Positions 1 through 6,200 are shown, counted from the stretch's first letter. The stretch is 8,661 nt of DNA from an uncultured Lachnospiraceae bacterium (GCA_902766655.1 CACXEL010000469.1:1-8661); one strand, 5' to 3'. Notes: generated by a model from the sequence alone, not told the origin. Numbers and translations are program-made.

Positions 1-1
1 C

Positions 2-928
2 ATGGGCGAGACCATGGAGGTGCCCCTCTATGAGGCGGCCTCCGCCAACAGCAAGATCAATTACATTCTCTTCGACGGCGTGACGCATGCGGCGGGAAGC
101 ATCTACCAGATCCCTGCCAACGTGGCCTGTGTCCGGTTCGCTGAACACGAGGAAGCCTTCGTGGCCGGCTACGCGGCCGTCTGCAGCGGCATCCGGTCTC
201 TGGGCGTAGTGGTCGGTGAGGAAAATGAAGCCAATACCCGCCATGTGAACGGCTTCGTCCAGGGCGTGAAGAAGGCTGCCGAGGACCTGTCGCTCGAAGG
301 CGGTTCCGTCACGGTGCGTTACGAGTTCGCGGGCTCGGATGAGCTGACGCCTCTCAGGATGTCGGAGGCGCTGGGAATGTACAACGAGGGTGCTTCCCTC
401 ATTTACACCACGGGCGAGAACCTTGTGATGGCAGTGGGCATGGCTGCCCGCAACCAGGAAAAATACTACGCGACCGGAGGCGTGGACCATACAGACGACG
501 GAAAATGCCTCTTCAGTGCCGTTCCGGTCTACAATATGGCTGCCAGACTCATGCTGAACGACTATGCGCAGGGCAATTTCCCGGGCGGCAGCTCGGTCAC
601 CTACGGGTACACGGACAGCTGTCTTCAGGTCAAGGCTGATTTCTCGACCCTGGCCAATTTCAACCAGGAGAAGTTCGACGCCATCGTGTCCGCACTCATG
701 CTGGGAACGGTGAAGCCGGATGCCAGCATAGTCCCTTCGAACAGCACGGCCGTGACGGTCACCCGGATCGAGGCCAAGGATGCCGAGGCGGCTTCGGCGG
801 ATGCTGAGCCGGGCGGCGGCGCCATTACGCCGGAGGAGACCGTCGATGAGAACGCGGAGAATGCCGACGGAGAGAATTCTGAAGGCGGGGCGGAGACTGC
901 CGGGGCTGAGGGCGGTGAAGCCGCCTGA
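2..928 (+). CDS. BMP/Med family (PnrA-like) substrate-binding protein, 5'-truncated by window edge
   Basis: Probable extracytoplasmic substrate-binding component of an ABC importer of the BMP/Med family, whose characterised members (such as Treponema PnrA) bind nucleosides. The visible 308 residues match the middle and C-terminal parts of the family: an 'ILFDGV' strand (22-27), 'FAEHEEAFVAGYAA' (46-59, the family's conserved EE-x-x-F-x-x-G-Y block), 'GVVVGEE' (68-74), a 'NGFVQGVKKA' helix (83-92), and 'YNEGASLIYT' (127-136). The reading frame is open to the first base, so the true start and the expected lipoprotein signal lie upstream; the ATG at 2 is not a credible start. After about residue 255 the fold ends and an unusual ~50-residue tail of Ala, Gly, Glu and Asp follows. 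No permease or ATPase gene follows it here. The substrate is not determined by the sequence; a nucleoside is the family-based guess. Confidence 0.85.
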   Translation: MGETMEVPLYEAASANSKINYILFDGVTHAAGSIYQIPANVACVRFAEHEEAFVAGYAAVCSGIRSLGVVVGEENEANTRHVNGFVQGVKKAAEDLSLEGGSVTVRYEFAGSDELTPLRMSEALGMYNEGASLIYTTGENLVMAVGMAARNQEKYYATGGVDHTDDGKCLFSAVPVYNMAARLMLNDYAQGNFPGGSSVTYGYTDSCLQVKADFSTLANFNQEKFDAIVSALMLGTVKPDASIVPSNSTAVTVTRIEAKDAEAASADAEPGGGAITPEETVDENAENADGENSEGGAETAGAEGGEAA

Positions 929-1013
929 TGCGGCCTGCCTGCCGCCGGGCATTCCGGATGCCGCAGTACTTAAGAGCGCCGGCATGACCCGATTTCCCTC
1001 GATTCACAGCAAC

Positions 1014-1022
1014 GCGAGGAGT
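1014..1022 (+). promoter_or_regulatory. Ribosome binding site of the barnase-type lipoprotein
   Basis: A GAGGAG core (1016-1021) lies 8-9 nt before the ATG at 1031 and supports that start. The 102-nt gap after the BMP gene shows no convincing -35/-10 pair. It holds only a small hairpin (948-952 with 958-962, GGCAT/ATGCC) with no T-tract, so read-through from the BMP gene is plausible. Confidence 0.7.
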
Positions 1023-1030
1023 AAAGAGAT

Positions 1031-1738
1031 ATGAAGAAACTGGTTTGGCTCCTGACGACGATCCTGCTCGTGACGACAATCCTCATGGGCTGCAGCACCT
1101 CCGGAGACATTTCCGCCGGGACGCAGGAGGAAATCACCCTGGAGGTCCTCCCGGACGATGAGGAGACTGAAGCAGAGGCCGGTACCGCTTCGACGGAAGC
1201 TGAGACAGCCGGGCCGGAGGGAACTGCTTCCTACGAGGAGACCGGCGACGACGATTTTTTAGAGGAGGATGAGGCCTACGCCGACTATGAGGAGGATGCC
1301 TCCGCGGAAGGTGCGGGTGAGAGCTTCTCCTACGAGGATGACGACGTCTGGGGCGATGACGGCGAAGAGGGTATCACCGACGGAGAGATCGGCGATGGCC
1401 TGACCGTCGATGAGGACGGGACTTATTCGAGCAAGGAGGAGGTGGCTCTCTACATCCACCTCTACGGGAAGCTTCCCTCCAACTACATCACCAAGAAACA
1501 GGCAGAGAAGCTGGGCTGGGTGGCCTCCAAAGGCAATCTCTGGGAGGTGGCGCCGGGGAAGAGTATCGGCGGAAGCTACTTCGGCAACTATGAAGGCCTT
1601 CTGCCGGACGGCGATTACAGGGAGTGCGACATCGACTATCAGGGCGGACGCCGCAATGCCAAAAGGATTGTTTTCTCTACGGACGGCCGCATCTATTACA
1701 CCGAAGACCACTACGAGAGCTTCGAGCAGCTTTATTAA
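1031..1738 (+). CDS. Barnase-type ribonuclease displayed as a lipoprotein
   Basis: Secreted, membrane-anchored guanyl-preferring endoribonuclease of the barnase (microbial RNase N1/T1) family, 235 aa. Residues 1-20 are a lipoprotein signal (KK at 2-3, hydrophobic core, lipobox L18-M19-G20-C21), so Cys21 would be lipidated and the enzyme held on the outer face of the membrane. Residues 22-134 are a low-complexity linker with 42 Asp/Glu and no Lys/Arg. Residues ~135-235 align end to end with mature barnase. By barnase numbering, K27 is K155, W35 is W163, E60 is E188, the general base E73 is E198, R83 is R208, R87 is R212 and the general acid H102 is H227. The full catalytic set is therefore present and the enzyme should be active. 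R59 of barnase is replaced by Y187. The barstar gene follows 12 nt later with its Shine-Dalgarno overlapping this stop codon, which suggests coupled expression. Possible roles are RNA scavenging or antagonism of neighbouring cells; the sequence does not decide. Confidence 0.94.
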   Translation: MKKLVWLLTTILLVTTILMGCSTSGDISAGTQEEITLEVLPDDEETEAEAGTASTEAETAGPEGTASYEETGDDDFLEEDEAYADYEEDASAEGAGESFSYEDDDVWGDDGEEGITDGEIGDGLTVDEDGTYSSKEEVALYIHLYGKLPSNYITKKQAEKLGWVASKGNLWEVAPGKSIGGSYFGNYEGLLPDGDYRECDIDYQGGRRNAKRIVFSTDGRIYYTEDHYESFEQLY

Positions 1739-1744
1739 AGGAGG
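1737..1744 (+). promoter_or_regulatory. Strong Shine-Dalgarno of barstar overlapping the RNase stop codon
   Basis: AAAGGAGG starts inside the TAA stop of the RNase (1736-1738) and sits 6 nt before the barstar ATG at 1751. It fixes that start over the internal ATG at 1772 and suggests translational coupling, so inhibitor is made whenever the RNase is translated. Confidence 0.85.
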
Positions 1745-1750
1745 CAGGCC

Positions 1751-2020
1751 ATGAGAGAAGAAATCTTTCGGATGAATACCCTCCTCGAACGGGAGGCTAT
1801 CCACGACAGCTTCGCGGAGAGGTTCTCATTTCCCGACTACTATGGCCGGAACCTGGACGCCCTTCATGACTGCCTGACGGAGCTGGACGAGGACACCCGG
1901 ATCATTCTGGATTTCGAAGGAATGTCCGCCAGGCGCCTGCCGTCCTATCCCACCAAGCTTCTCCGCGTTCTTCTGGATTCAGCTTCGGAAAATGAACACC
2001 TGGAGCTGGTCGTCAGATAA
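1751..2020 (+). CDS. Barstar-family ribonuclease inhibitor
   Basis: Cytoplasmic proteinaceous inhibitor of the barnase-type RNase encoded immediately upstream, 89 aa, the same length as barstar. No signal peptide is present, as expected for a protein that guards the producing cell against unexported enzyme. The inhibitory helix is clear: 'FPDYYGRNLDALHDCLTEL' (residues 27-45) aligns with barstar's PEYYGENLDALWDCLT. By barstar numbering, Y29 is Y30, D35 is D36 and D39, the residue that fills the RNase active site, is D40. W38 is replaced by H39. In the C-terminal part E76 aligns with D76 and E80 with E80. All acidic contacts are therefore kept in kind, while W38 and E76, which lie near barnase R59, are changed together with that arginine in the partner. 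The gene ends just before a strong terminator. A fully separate function is unlikely given the adjacency. Confidence 0.94.
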   Translation: MREEIFRMNTLLEREAIHDSFAERFSFPDYYGRNLDALHDCLTELDEDTRIILDFEGMSARRLPSYPTKLLRVLLDSASENEHLELVVR

Positions 2021-2033
2021 ATGACATACCCGT

Positions 2034-2077
2034 AAAAAAGCTCTGCCGTTTCCAAAGGGAAGCGGCAGAGCTTTTTT
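2034..2077. terminator. Bidirectional Rho-independent terminator after barstar and after the esterase
   Basis: A near-perfect stem pairs 2034-2053 with 2058-2077 (core GCTCTGCCG / CGGCAGAGC, one G-U pair, 4-nt loop). It is flanked by an A-run on the left and a run of six T on the right. It begins 14 nt after the barstar stop. Because the flanks are A-rich and T-rich, it can also stop the opposing esterase transcript coming from the right. The remaining 116 nt to the esterase stop (2078-2193) hold nothing I can identify. Confidence 0.93.
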
Positions 2078-2193
2078 GTACCTGCGGCAGTATTCATCGA
2101 ACGGCTGAGGAACTGAGAGGCAACGGGCCTGACGAATCGGACAGGGCGAAACATCCTGCTCCGGATTTCTATCATGCCGGAGAATGCCGGGAC

Positions 2194-3765
2194 TCAGTGC
2201 TGGATCTGGTTCTCCTCATCCCCTGCGGGCGGAAAGACAAAGGCCGGCGCATTGGCCTTGATGAGCGCGAGCAGCTCGTCGTCGTGGTTGTGGACCAGGC
2301 GGCAGGTCCTGTCGAAGATCATGACCGCCTCGTCGCCGGGTACTGCGGCCGGCCAGTCAGGCAGCTCCGCGTGGCACGGATTGCCGGTGCGGGCGAAGCT
2401 CATGAAGGCCGCGAACATCTGCTCCTCCAGCTTGTCGGAGACGCCGGGCACATTGGCCGAGGGCACCAGGCAGACGTTGTGGAAGAAGAAGGGAATGTCC
2501 GAGCAGTGCCAGGCGATCTTGGAGCCCCGGATCGGGAACTCAAAGCAGAACTGGTAGACAAAGACCGGAGACTCGGGGCAGGCGCACCTGGCCTTGATGT
2601 ACTGCTTGGAGGGGACACGGAAGAATGTATCGACGGACGCGGCATCCACCCGCCTCTTGTCGGGATACGCTTTCATGAAGAGCTTGCCGATCTTCTTGCC
2701 GGCAGCCCCATATCTGGCCTTGAGGACCGCGTCGGTCTCCTTGTCGCCGATGGTCCGGCGGTCGTAGGGGGCGGGGGCAAAGTCGAATTCGCCCAGGACG
2801 GACCCGATCAGGATCGGGATAGTTTTGGCGTGTTCCGTGAAGGCGCCGCCCTCGATGTGGGGCTCTCCGAGGAAGAAGTCATTTTTCCTGGGGTAGCCGC
2901 CGGCGTAGAGTCCCTGGGCCATCATGGCTGGCGCGACCTTGTCGTAGGCTTCGACCAGATCCGTGTAGGGAAGGGTCTCCAGCAGGCTGACGTCCTTTTC
3001 TTCGAGTCCCAGTTCCTTCAGCATTCCTTCGATGAGCGGGCGGGCGCTGCCCTGGGCCTTGTACATGATGCCGGTGTCCACGATGCCGCTCATGATGATG
3101 CCCTTCTGGAAGAGCCCGTCAGCCGCCGGGATCTGGGTCAGGTCCTTGACCTTTTCACCGCCGCCGGACTGGCCGAAGATCGTGACGTTTTTGGGGTCGC
3201 CGCCGAAGGATGCGATGTTTTTATTTACCCACCTGAGGGCCGCGACCATGTCTGCGTGGCCGCAGTTGCCGGAATTCTTATACTCCTTCCCGAACTCGGA
3301 AAGGTCCAGATAGCCCAGGATGTTGAGACGGTGGTTGACTGTGACCACGACGACATCTCCGTATTTTGCCATGTTGGCGCCGTCGTAGGCAAGCTGCTCG
3401 ATGGAGGAGCCGGCCGCGTAGCCGCCGCCGTGGAGCCAGACCATGACGGGCTTTTTGGCCTTGGAGTCAAGCGATGTCGTCCAGACGTTGAGGCTCTGGC
3501 AGTGCTCGTTCTGGGGCCAGTAGGCGTGGGGCACCATGAGTTCGCCGTTGGGCGTGTCCTGGTGCATGAGAGGCGCCACGAACCCGTAGCTGGTCGCATC
3601 CTTCACACCCTCCCAGGGCTCTACCGGGACAGGCTGCTTGAAGCGGTCTGCCTCCGCATAGTGAATGCCCTTGAAAATGAAAGATCCGTCGTAGAAATAT
3701 CCCTGGAGAGTGCCTGCCTTGGTCTTTACAACAGTGGTCTCGTCACATCTGAATGCCTTTGCCAT
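2194..3765 (-). CDS. Type-B carboxylesterase (alpha/beta hydrolase)
   Basis: Hydrolyses carboxylic esters; natural substrate unknown. It is 523 aa with the start at 3765 (MAKAFRCDE...). That start is chosen because an AAAGGA ribosome binding site lies about 10 nt before it on the minus strand and family homology begins there; the frame stays open 39 codons further upstream without recognisable sequence. Residue numbers are from this start. The type-B family is identified by 'EHCQSLNVW' (87-95, the E-x-C-x-x-LNV signature), the oxyanion-hole HGGG (112-115), and the serine signature FGGDPKNVTIFGQSGG (187-202) with nucleophile Ser200. The catalytic acid is probably Glu326 in 'GEFDF' and the histidine His420 in 'AWHCSDIPFFF'. 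No signal peptide is seen, so it should be cytoplasmic. It has its own promoter and shares the barstar terminator. A role in removing ester groups from imported plant oligosaccharides or xenobiotics is possible but not shown. Confidence 0.92.
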   Translation of the reverse strand: MAKAFRCDETTVVKTKAGTLQGYFYDGSFIFKGIHYAEADRFKQPVPVEPWEGVKDATSYGFVAPLMHQDTPNGELMVPHAYWPQNEHCQSLNVWTTSLDSKAKKPVMVWLHGGGYAAGSSIEQLAYDGANMAKYGDVVVVTVNHRLNILGYLDLSEFGKEYKNSGNCGHADMVAALRWVNKNIASFGGDPKNVTIFGQSGGGEKVKDLTQIPAADGLFQKGIIMSGIVDTGIMYKAQGSARPLIEGMLKELGLEEKDVSLLETLPYTDLVEAYDKVAPAMMAQGLYAGGYPRKNDFFLGEPHIEGGAFTEHAKTIPILIGSVLGEFDFAPAPYDRRTIGDKETDAVLKARYGAAGKKIGKLFMKAYPDKRRVDAASVDTFFRVPSKQYIKARCACPESPVFVYQFCFEFPIRGSKIAWHCSDIPFFFHNVCLVPSANVPGVSDKLEEQMFAAFMSFARTGNPCHAELPDWPAAVPGDEAVMIFDRTCRLVHNHDDELLALIKANAPAFVFPPAGDEENQIQH

Positions 3766-3907
3766 GAGTCTTCCATCCTTTCCGTCTTCTCTGCCGGGAA
3801 TCCTGTGATCCTGACCGGCTGCGGGCAGTCTGTCATTCCTGAAAATGCAGTCATTTCCCGGTCCCTTTCCGTCACAGGTCAAGTCCCCGTGTATACTCGT
3901 TATCCTT

Positions 3908-3936
3908 ATTATATGCCCGGCGGCGGGAGATGTCTA
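3908..3936 (-). promoter_or_regulatory. Sigma-A-type promoter for the esterase
   Basis: On the minus strand, TAGACA (complement of 3931-3936) is followed after exactly 17 nt by a perfect TATAAT (complement of 3908-3913). The predicted transcript starts near 3900 and gives an esterase leader of about 135 nt. I see no recognised riboswitch in that leader. Confidence 0.75.
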
Positions 3937-3962
3937 ATCCCCTCGGAGCGGACAGGCTGCCT

Positions 3963-3981
3963 AAAATCAGGAAATGATTTT
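3963..3981. promoter_or_regulatory. AT-rich inverted repeat upstream of the esterase promoter (possible operator)
   Basis: AAAATCA (3963-3969) and TGATTTT (3975-3981) form a perfect 7+7 inverted repeat around a 5-nt centre. It lies about 27 nt upstream of the esterase -35 hexamer in an otherwise GC-rich gap. That position fits an activator or UP-like site. No regulator gene is adjacent. The rest of the gap (3982-4146) holds only a small imperfect hairpin at 4101-4118 and nothing else I can name. Confidence 0.35.
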
Positions 3982-4151
3982 TGGATAAAGTGCTGAGCTG
4001 CCCCCGGAGGAAGGATGCAGCCTGATCAATGGACTAATGCCGGATATGCACTGCCGGTCCGACCAGCCTCCGCGCCATCGGCCGTACTGCGTGCATTCCC
4101 GGATCCGATACGGATTCCGTGTGCGGCGTTTTCGGCCTGAGGAAAATGAAA

Positions 4152-4189
4152 AGGACGGGCAGCCGCCGGGAAGGCGGACCACTCGTCCT
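4152..4189 (-). terminator. Probable terminator of the MATE gene
   Basis: AGGACG (4152-4157) pairs with CGTCCT (4184-4189). An inner stem CCGCC/GGCGG (4163-4167 with 4173-4177) nests inside it. Reading on the minus strand, the structure is followed by a T-rich stretch (TTTTCATTTT, complement of 4143-4152, overlapping the stem base). It begins about 10 nt after the MATE stop codon. The internal unpaired bases and interrupted T-tract make it weaker than the other two terminators here. Confidence 0.6.
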
Positions 4190-4198
4190 GTTTTTCAT

Positions 4199-5617
4199 TT
4201 ACCGCAGATGCGCCAGCACCTTCATGCCGGTCCTCTGCCTGGGAATGGTCAGGCCCATGCGGTCAAAGAAGGGACGGACCTTGTCGTCACTCTTCTCAAC
4301 AGCCCGGCCGATCTCCATGTGCACGCTCAGGAAAACGAAGACCGCTGCAGCGATCCAGGCTGCCTCGTCAGCCACGCAGATGGCTGAAAAGCCATAGCGG
4401 GGGACCAGGAAGAGGCAGATCAGGGAGCGGGCTGCCATTTCCAGGAACCCGGCGGTCATGGCGCGGGAGGTGAAGCCCATGCTCTGGAGGGTAGGCCGTG
4501 AGATGTTGAGCACAGCCAGCACCGTGAAGCAGATGCCTGCCCAGGCGAGCAGCTCGCCTGCCGCATCCAGGATCTCTGTCTCACCTGAGGAGACAAAGAG
4601 AAGAGCCAGCGTCCTGCCGAAGAAAATGAGGACCATACCGATGAAGAGGCCATAGCCGATGCCTAGGGCCAGGCCGATGGACAGACCTTCGCTCGTTCTG
4701 CGCGCCTTGCCGGCACCGTCATTCTGGGATGCGAAGGTAGAGACGGCAGTTCCGATGGCGTCGAAGGGGCACATGGCGAACTGCTTGATGCGGGCGGAGG
4801 CAGTCATGGCCGATACATAGATGCTGCCCAGGGCGTTGTTGGCTGACTGCATGACCATGCTGCCGATGGCGGTGATGGAGAACTGGAGTCCCATGGGGAA
4901 GCCCACAAGGGCCAGGGACCTGATCAGGGCCGGATCGACATGCTTCTCATCGGGGGTAAAATGAAGGATCTCATATCGGGCGGCGATGAAGGCAGCGCTG
5001 AGGACGCCGCTGATTCCCTGGGAGATGACTGTCGCGATGGCTGCGCCGGCGACGCCGCTCTTCAGCACTATGATGCAGAAGATATCCAGCCCGATATTGA
5101 GCAGGGCTGAGATGGCCAGGAAAAGGAAGGGCGTCTTGCTGTCCCCGATGGACCGCAGGATACCGGCTGAGAAATTGTAGAGCAGCATGAAGGGGATACC
5201 CAGGAAGATGATGAAAATGTAGACCCGGGTGTCCGCATAAATGTTGGCGGGCGTATTCAGGATGTCCAGGATTCGGTCAGTCAGGAGTGTGCAGACTCCG
5301 GTCATGACCAGGGCTACGGCGCTCATCAGCCAGATTCCGTTATAGATGCTGCGCCTTACCGAGTGGAGGTCGCCGGCGCCGAAGTCCCGGGCGATGGGGA
5401 TGCAGATGCCTGTGCAGCTGCCGTTGCAGAAGCCCAGCACCAGGAACTGGACGGATGCCGTGGCGCCCACGGCGGCCAGGGCGTCGGCGCTCAGGAAGCG
5501 TCCGACGATAGCTGTGTCCGCCAGGGAGTAGGTCTGCTGGAGCAGATTTCCCAGGAGAAGGGGGAGAGAGAACCATAAGATCAGTTTCAAAGGATTGCCC
5601 TTTGTCATATTTTGCAT
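4199..5617 (-). CDS. MATE family efflux transporter
   Basis: Integral membrane exporter of the MATE family, which expels drugs, toxins or metabolites using a Na+ or H+ gradient; 472 aa, normal for the family. The start at 5617 (MQNMTKGNPLKL...) is preceded by AAGGAG 8 nt upstream on the minus strand. The open frame continues 135 codons further 5' but that part has no family similarity and no ribosome binding site. The N-terminal half shows 'LPLLLGNLLQQTYSLADTAIVGR' in two adjoining pieces (18-30, 31-40) with the conserved Asp34. The two halves repeat the same layout: 'FGAGDLHSVRRSIYNG' (79-94) in the first corresponds to 'NDGAGKARRTSEGLSIG' (299-315) in the second. About twelve hydrophobic segments are visible between residues 10 and 435. 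The C-terminal ~35 residues are charged and probably cytoplasmic. Neighbours do not reveal the substrate. Confidence 0.93.
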   Translation of the reverse strand: MQNMTKGNPLKLILWFSLPLLLGNLLQQTYSLADTAIVGRFLSADALAAVGATASVQFLVLGFCNGSCTGICIPIARDFGAGDLHSVRRSIYNGIWLMSAVALVMTGVCTLLTDRILDILNTPANIYADTRVYIFIIFLGIPFMLLYNFSAGILRSIGDSKTPFLFLAISALLNIGLDIFCIIVLKSGVAGAAIATVISQGISGVLSAAFIAARYEILHFTPDEKHVDPALIRSLALVGFPMGLQFSITAIGSMVMQSANNALGSIYVSAMTASARIKQFAMCPFDAIGTAVSTFASQNDGAGKARRTSEGLSIGLALGIGYGLFIGMVLIFFGRTLALLFVSSGETEILDAAGELLAWAGICFTVLAVLNISRPTLQSMGFTSRAMTAGFLEMAARSLICLFLVPRYGFSAICVADEAAWIAAAVFVFLSVHMEIGRAVEKSDDKVRPFFDRMGLTIPRQRTGMKVLAHLR

Positions 5618-5640
5618 TAGTAAATCTCCTTGCTTAAAGG

Positions 5641-5660
5641 CCGGCAGCGCTTCGCGCCGG
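5641..5660. other. GC-rich hairpin in the MATE leader just upstream of its ribosome binding site
   Basis: CCGGC and GCG (5641-5649, one bulged A) pair with CGCGCCGG (5653-5660) around a 3-nt loop. In the MATE mRNA this hairpin ends 9 nt before the Shine-Dalgarno. On the minus strand it is followed only by CCTTT, which is too short a T-run for a good terminator. It may shape translation initiation or act as a weak attenuator. Confidence 0.4.
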
Positions 5661-5839
5661 AGTATTATCTCTGAATGAAGGCAAAAAGCTGAGGGACGCT
5701 GCATCGGTGCGCGCCTGAAAGTACGCAGCCTGCTGCTGTGCTGATATACCTGGGTGGTTTCCTGCGGAGCCTTCTGTCTTCGGCGACATCCTGCACTTTT
5801 GCTGCCCGCGGCGGTCCTCACTTGCCTGAACGAGACGTG

Positions 5840-5868
5840 ATTATACTCGGTCTGCCGAAAAATGAAAG
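5840..5868 (-). promoter_or_regulatory. Candidate promoter for the MATE gene
   Basis: On the minus strand a perfect TATAAT (complement of 5840-5845) is preceded, at 17 nt, by CTTTCA (complement of 5863-5868), a poor 3-of-6 match to the -35 consensus. If used, it gives a leader of about 215 nt. The weak -35 suggests dependence on an activator. Confidence 0.45.
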
Positions 5869-5882
5869 GGGTGATTGCGGTC

Positions 5883-5902
5883 AAGTGGCACATTAAAGTG
5901 GC
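5883..5902. repeat. Two direct repeats AAGTGGC, 13 nt apart
   Basis: AAGTGGC occurs at 5883-5889 and 5896-5902 (GCCACTT on the minus strand). The pair lies 15-34 nt upstream of the candidate MATE -35 hexamer, where activator half-sites often sit. The match is short and could be chance. Confidence 0.3.
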
Positions 5903-6082
5903 CAAAAAACACACAGGCGGACATGCGGTGAGAAGCCGGAAGGATAAGATGGGAGCGAACGGAAAGGGTGTATGCATTCCCGAAAAGTGTGGCAACCGGC
6001 TGTCAACTGCAGCAAACAGCAAAAATGGTCAATCATTCACCGGAAAATGGAAGGAGAGTCCGCAACCGCGGGTGCATGGCCT
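5903..6082. other. Non-coding stretch of the MATE/GH39 divergent region
   Basis: This central part of the 596-nt gap between the MATE start (5617) and the GH39 start (6214) is A- and G-rich. I find no gene, terminator or known riboswitch motif in it. A 74-codon frame opens at 5862 but lacks a ribosome binding site and looks spurious. Confidence 0.5.
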
Positions 6083-6111
6083 TTGAAATATACCGTGCCA
6101 GATGGTATACT
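6083..6111 (+). promoter_or_regulatory. Sigma-A-type promoter (extended -10) for the GH39 gene
   Basis: TTGAAA (6083-6088), a 17-nt spacer and TATACT (6106-6111), with TGG immediately before the -10 (6103-6105) as in extended -10 promoters. Transcription should start near 6118, giving a leader of about 95 nt. An inverted repeat TATACC-N9-GGTATA (6089-6094 and 6104-6109) lies in the spacer and overlaps the -10, where a bound repressor would block RNA polymerase. Confidence 0.75.
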
Positions 6112-6200
6112 GAAGGTGACTTGAAAATGGCCACAGTCGTCGTCATCGTTTTCCCTGCGCCTTCCGGGTGCGAGCGGGAACGAAGGCGACTACGGACAAA

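Noticed and set aside
929..1030. Possible terminator or promoter between the BMP and RNase genes
   Set aside because: The small GC hairpins there (929-965) are mutually exclusive and lack a T-run, and no acceptable -35/-10 pair is visible.
1259..1804. 181-codon - strand frame opposite the RNase gene
   Set aside because: It is antisense to an intact lipoprotein-RNase gene with conserved catalytic residues, and its product is not recognisable.
1031..2020. Polymorphic-toxin or phage-defence island interpretation
   Set aside because: The RNase has a lipoprotein signal and a plain linker, with no trafficking, repeat or pre-toxin domain. No orphan immunity genes, integrase or defence genes are nearby.
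2159..2182. CTCCGG/CCGGAG inverted repeat after the esterase stop
   Set aside because: Only 6 bp with a 12-nt loop and no T-tract. The strong terminator at 2034-2077 explains the end of the transcript.
2197..3996. 599-codon open frame on the + strand, antisense to the esterase
   Set aside because: It mirrors the esterase codons in GC-rich DNA, gives no recognisable protein, crosses the esterase promoter and has no ribosome binding site. The opposite strand has full catalytic motifs.
5618..6022. N-terminal extension of the MATE frame by 135 codons
   Set aside because: The added sequence is low-complexity, Cys/Arg-rich and unlike MATE proteins. It crosses the likely promoter, and a good ribosome binding site precedes the start at 5617.
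5862..6086. Small basic 74-aa frame in the divergent region
   Set aside because: There is no ribosome binding site, no recognisable sequence, and it overlaps promoter elements of both flanking genes.
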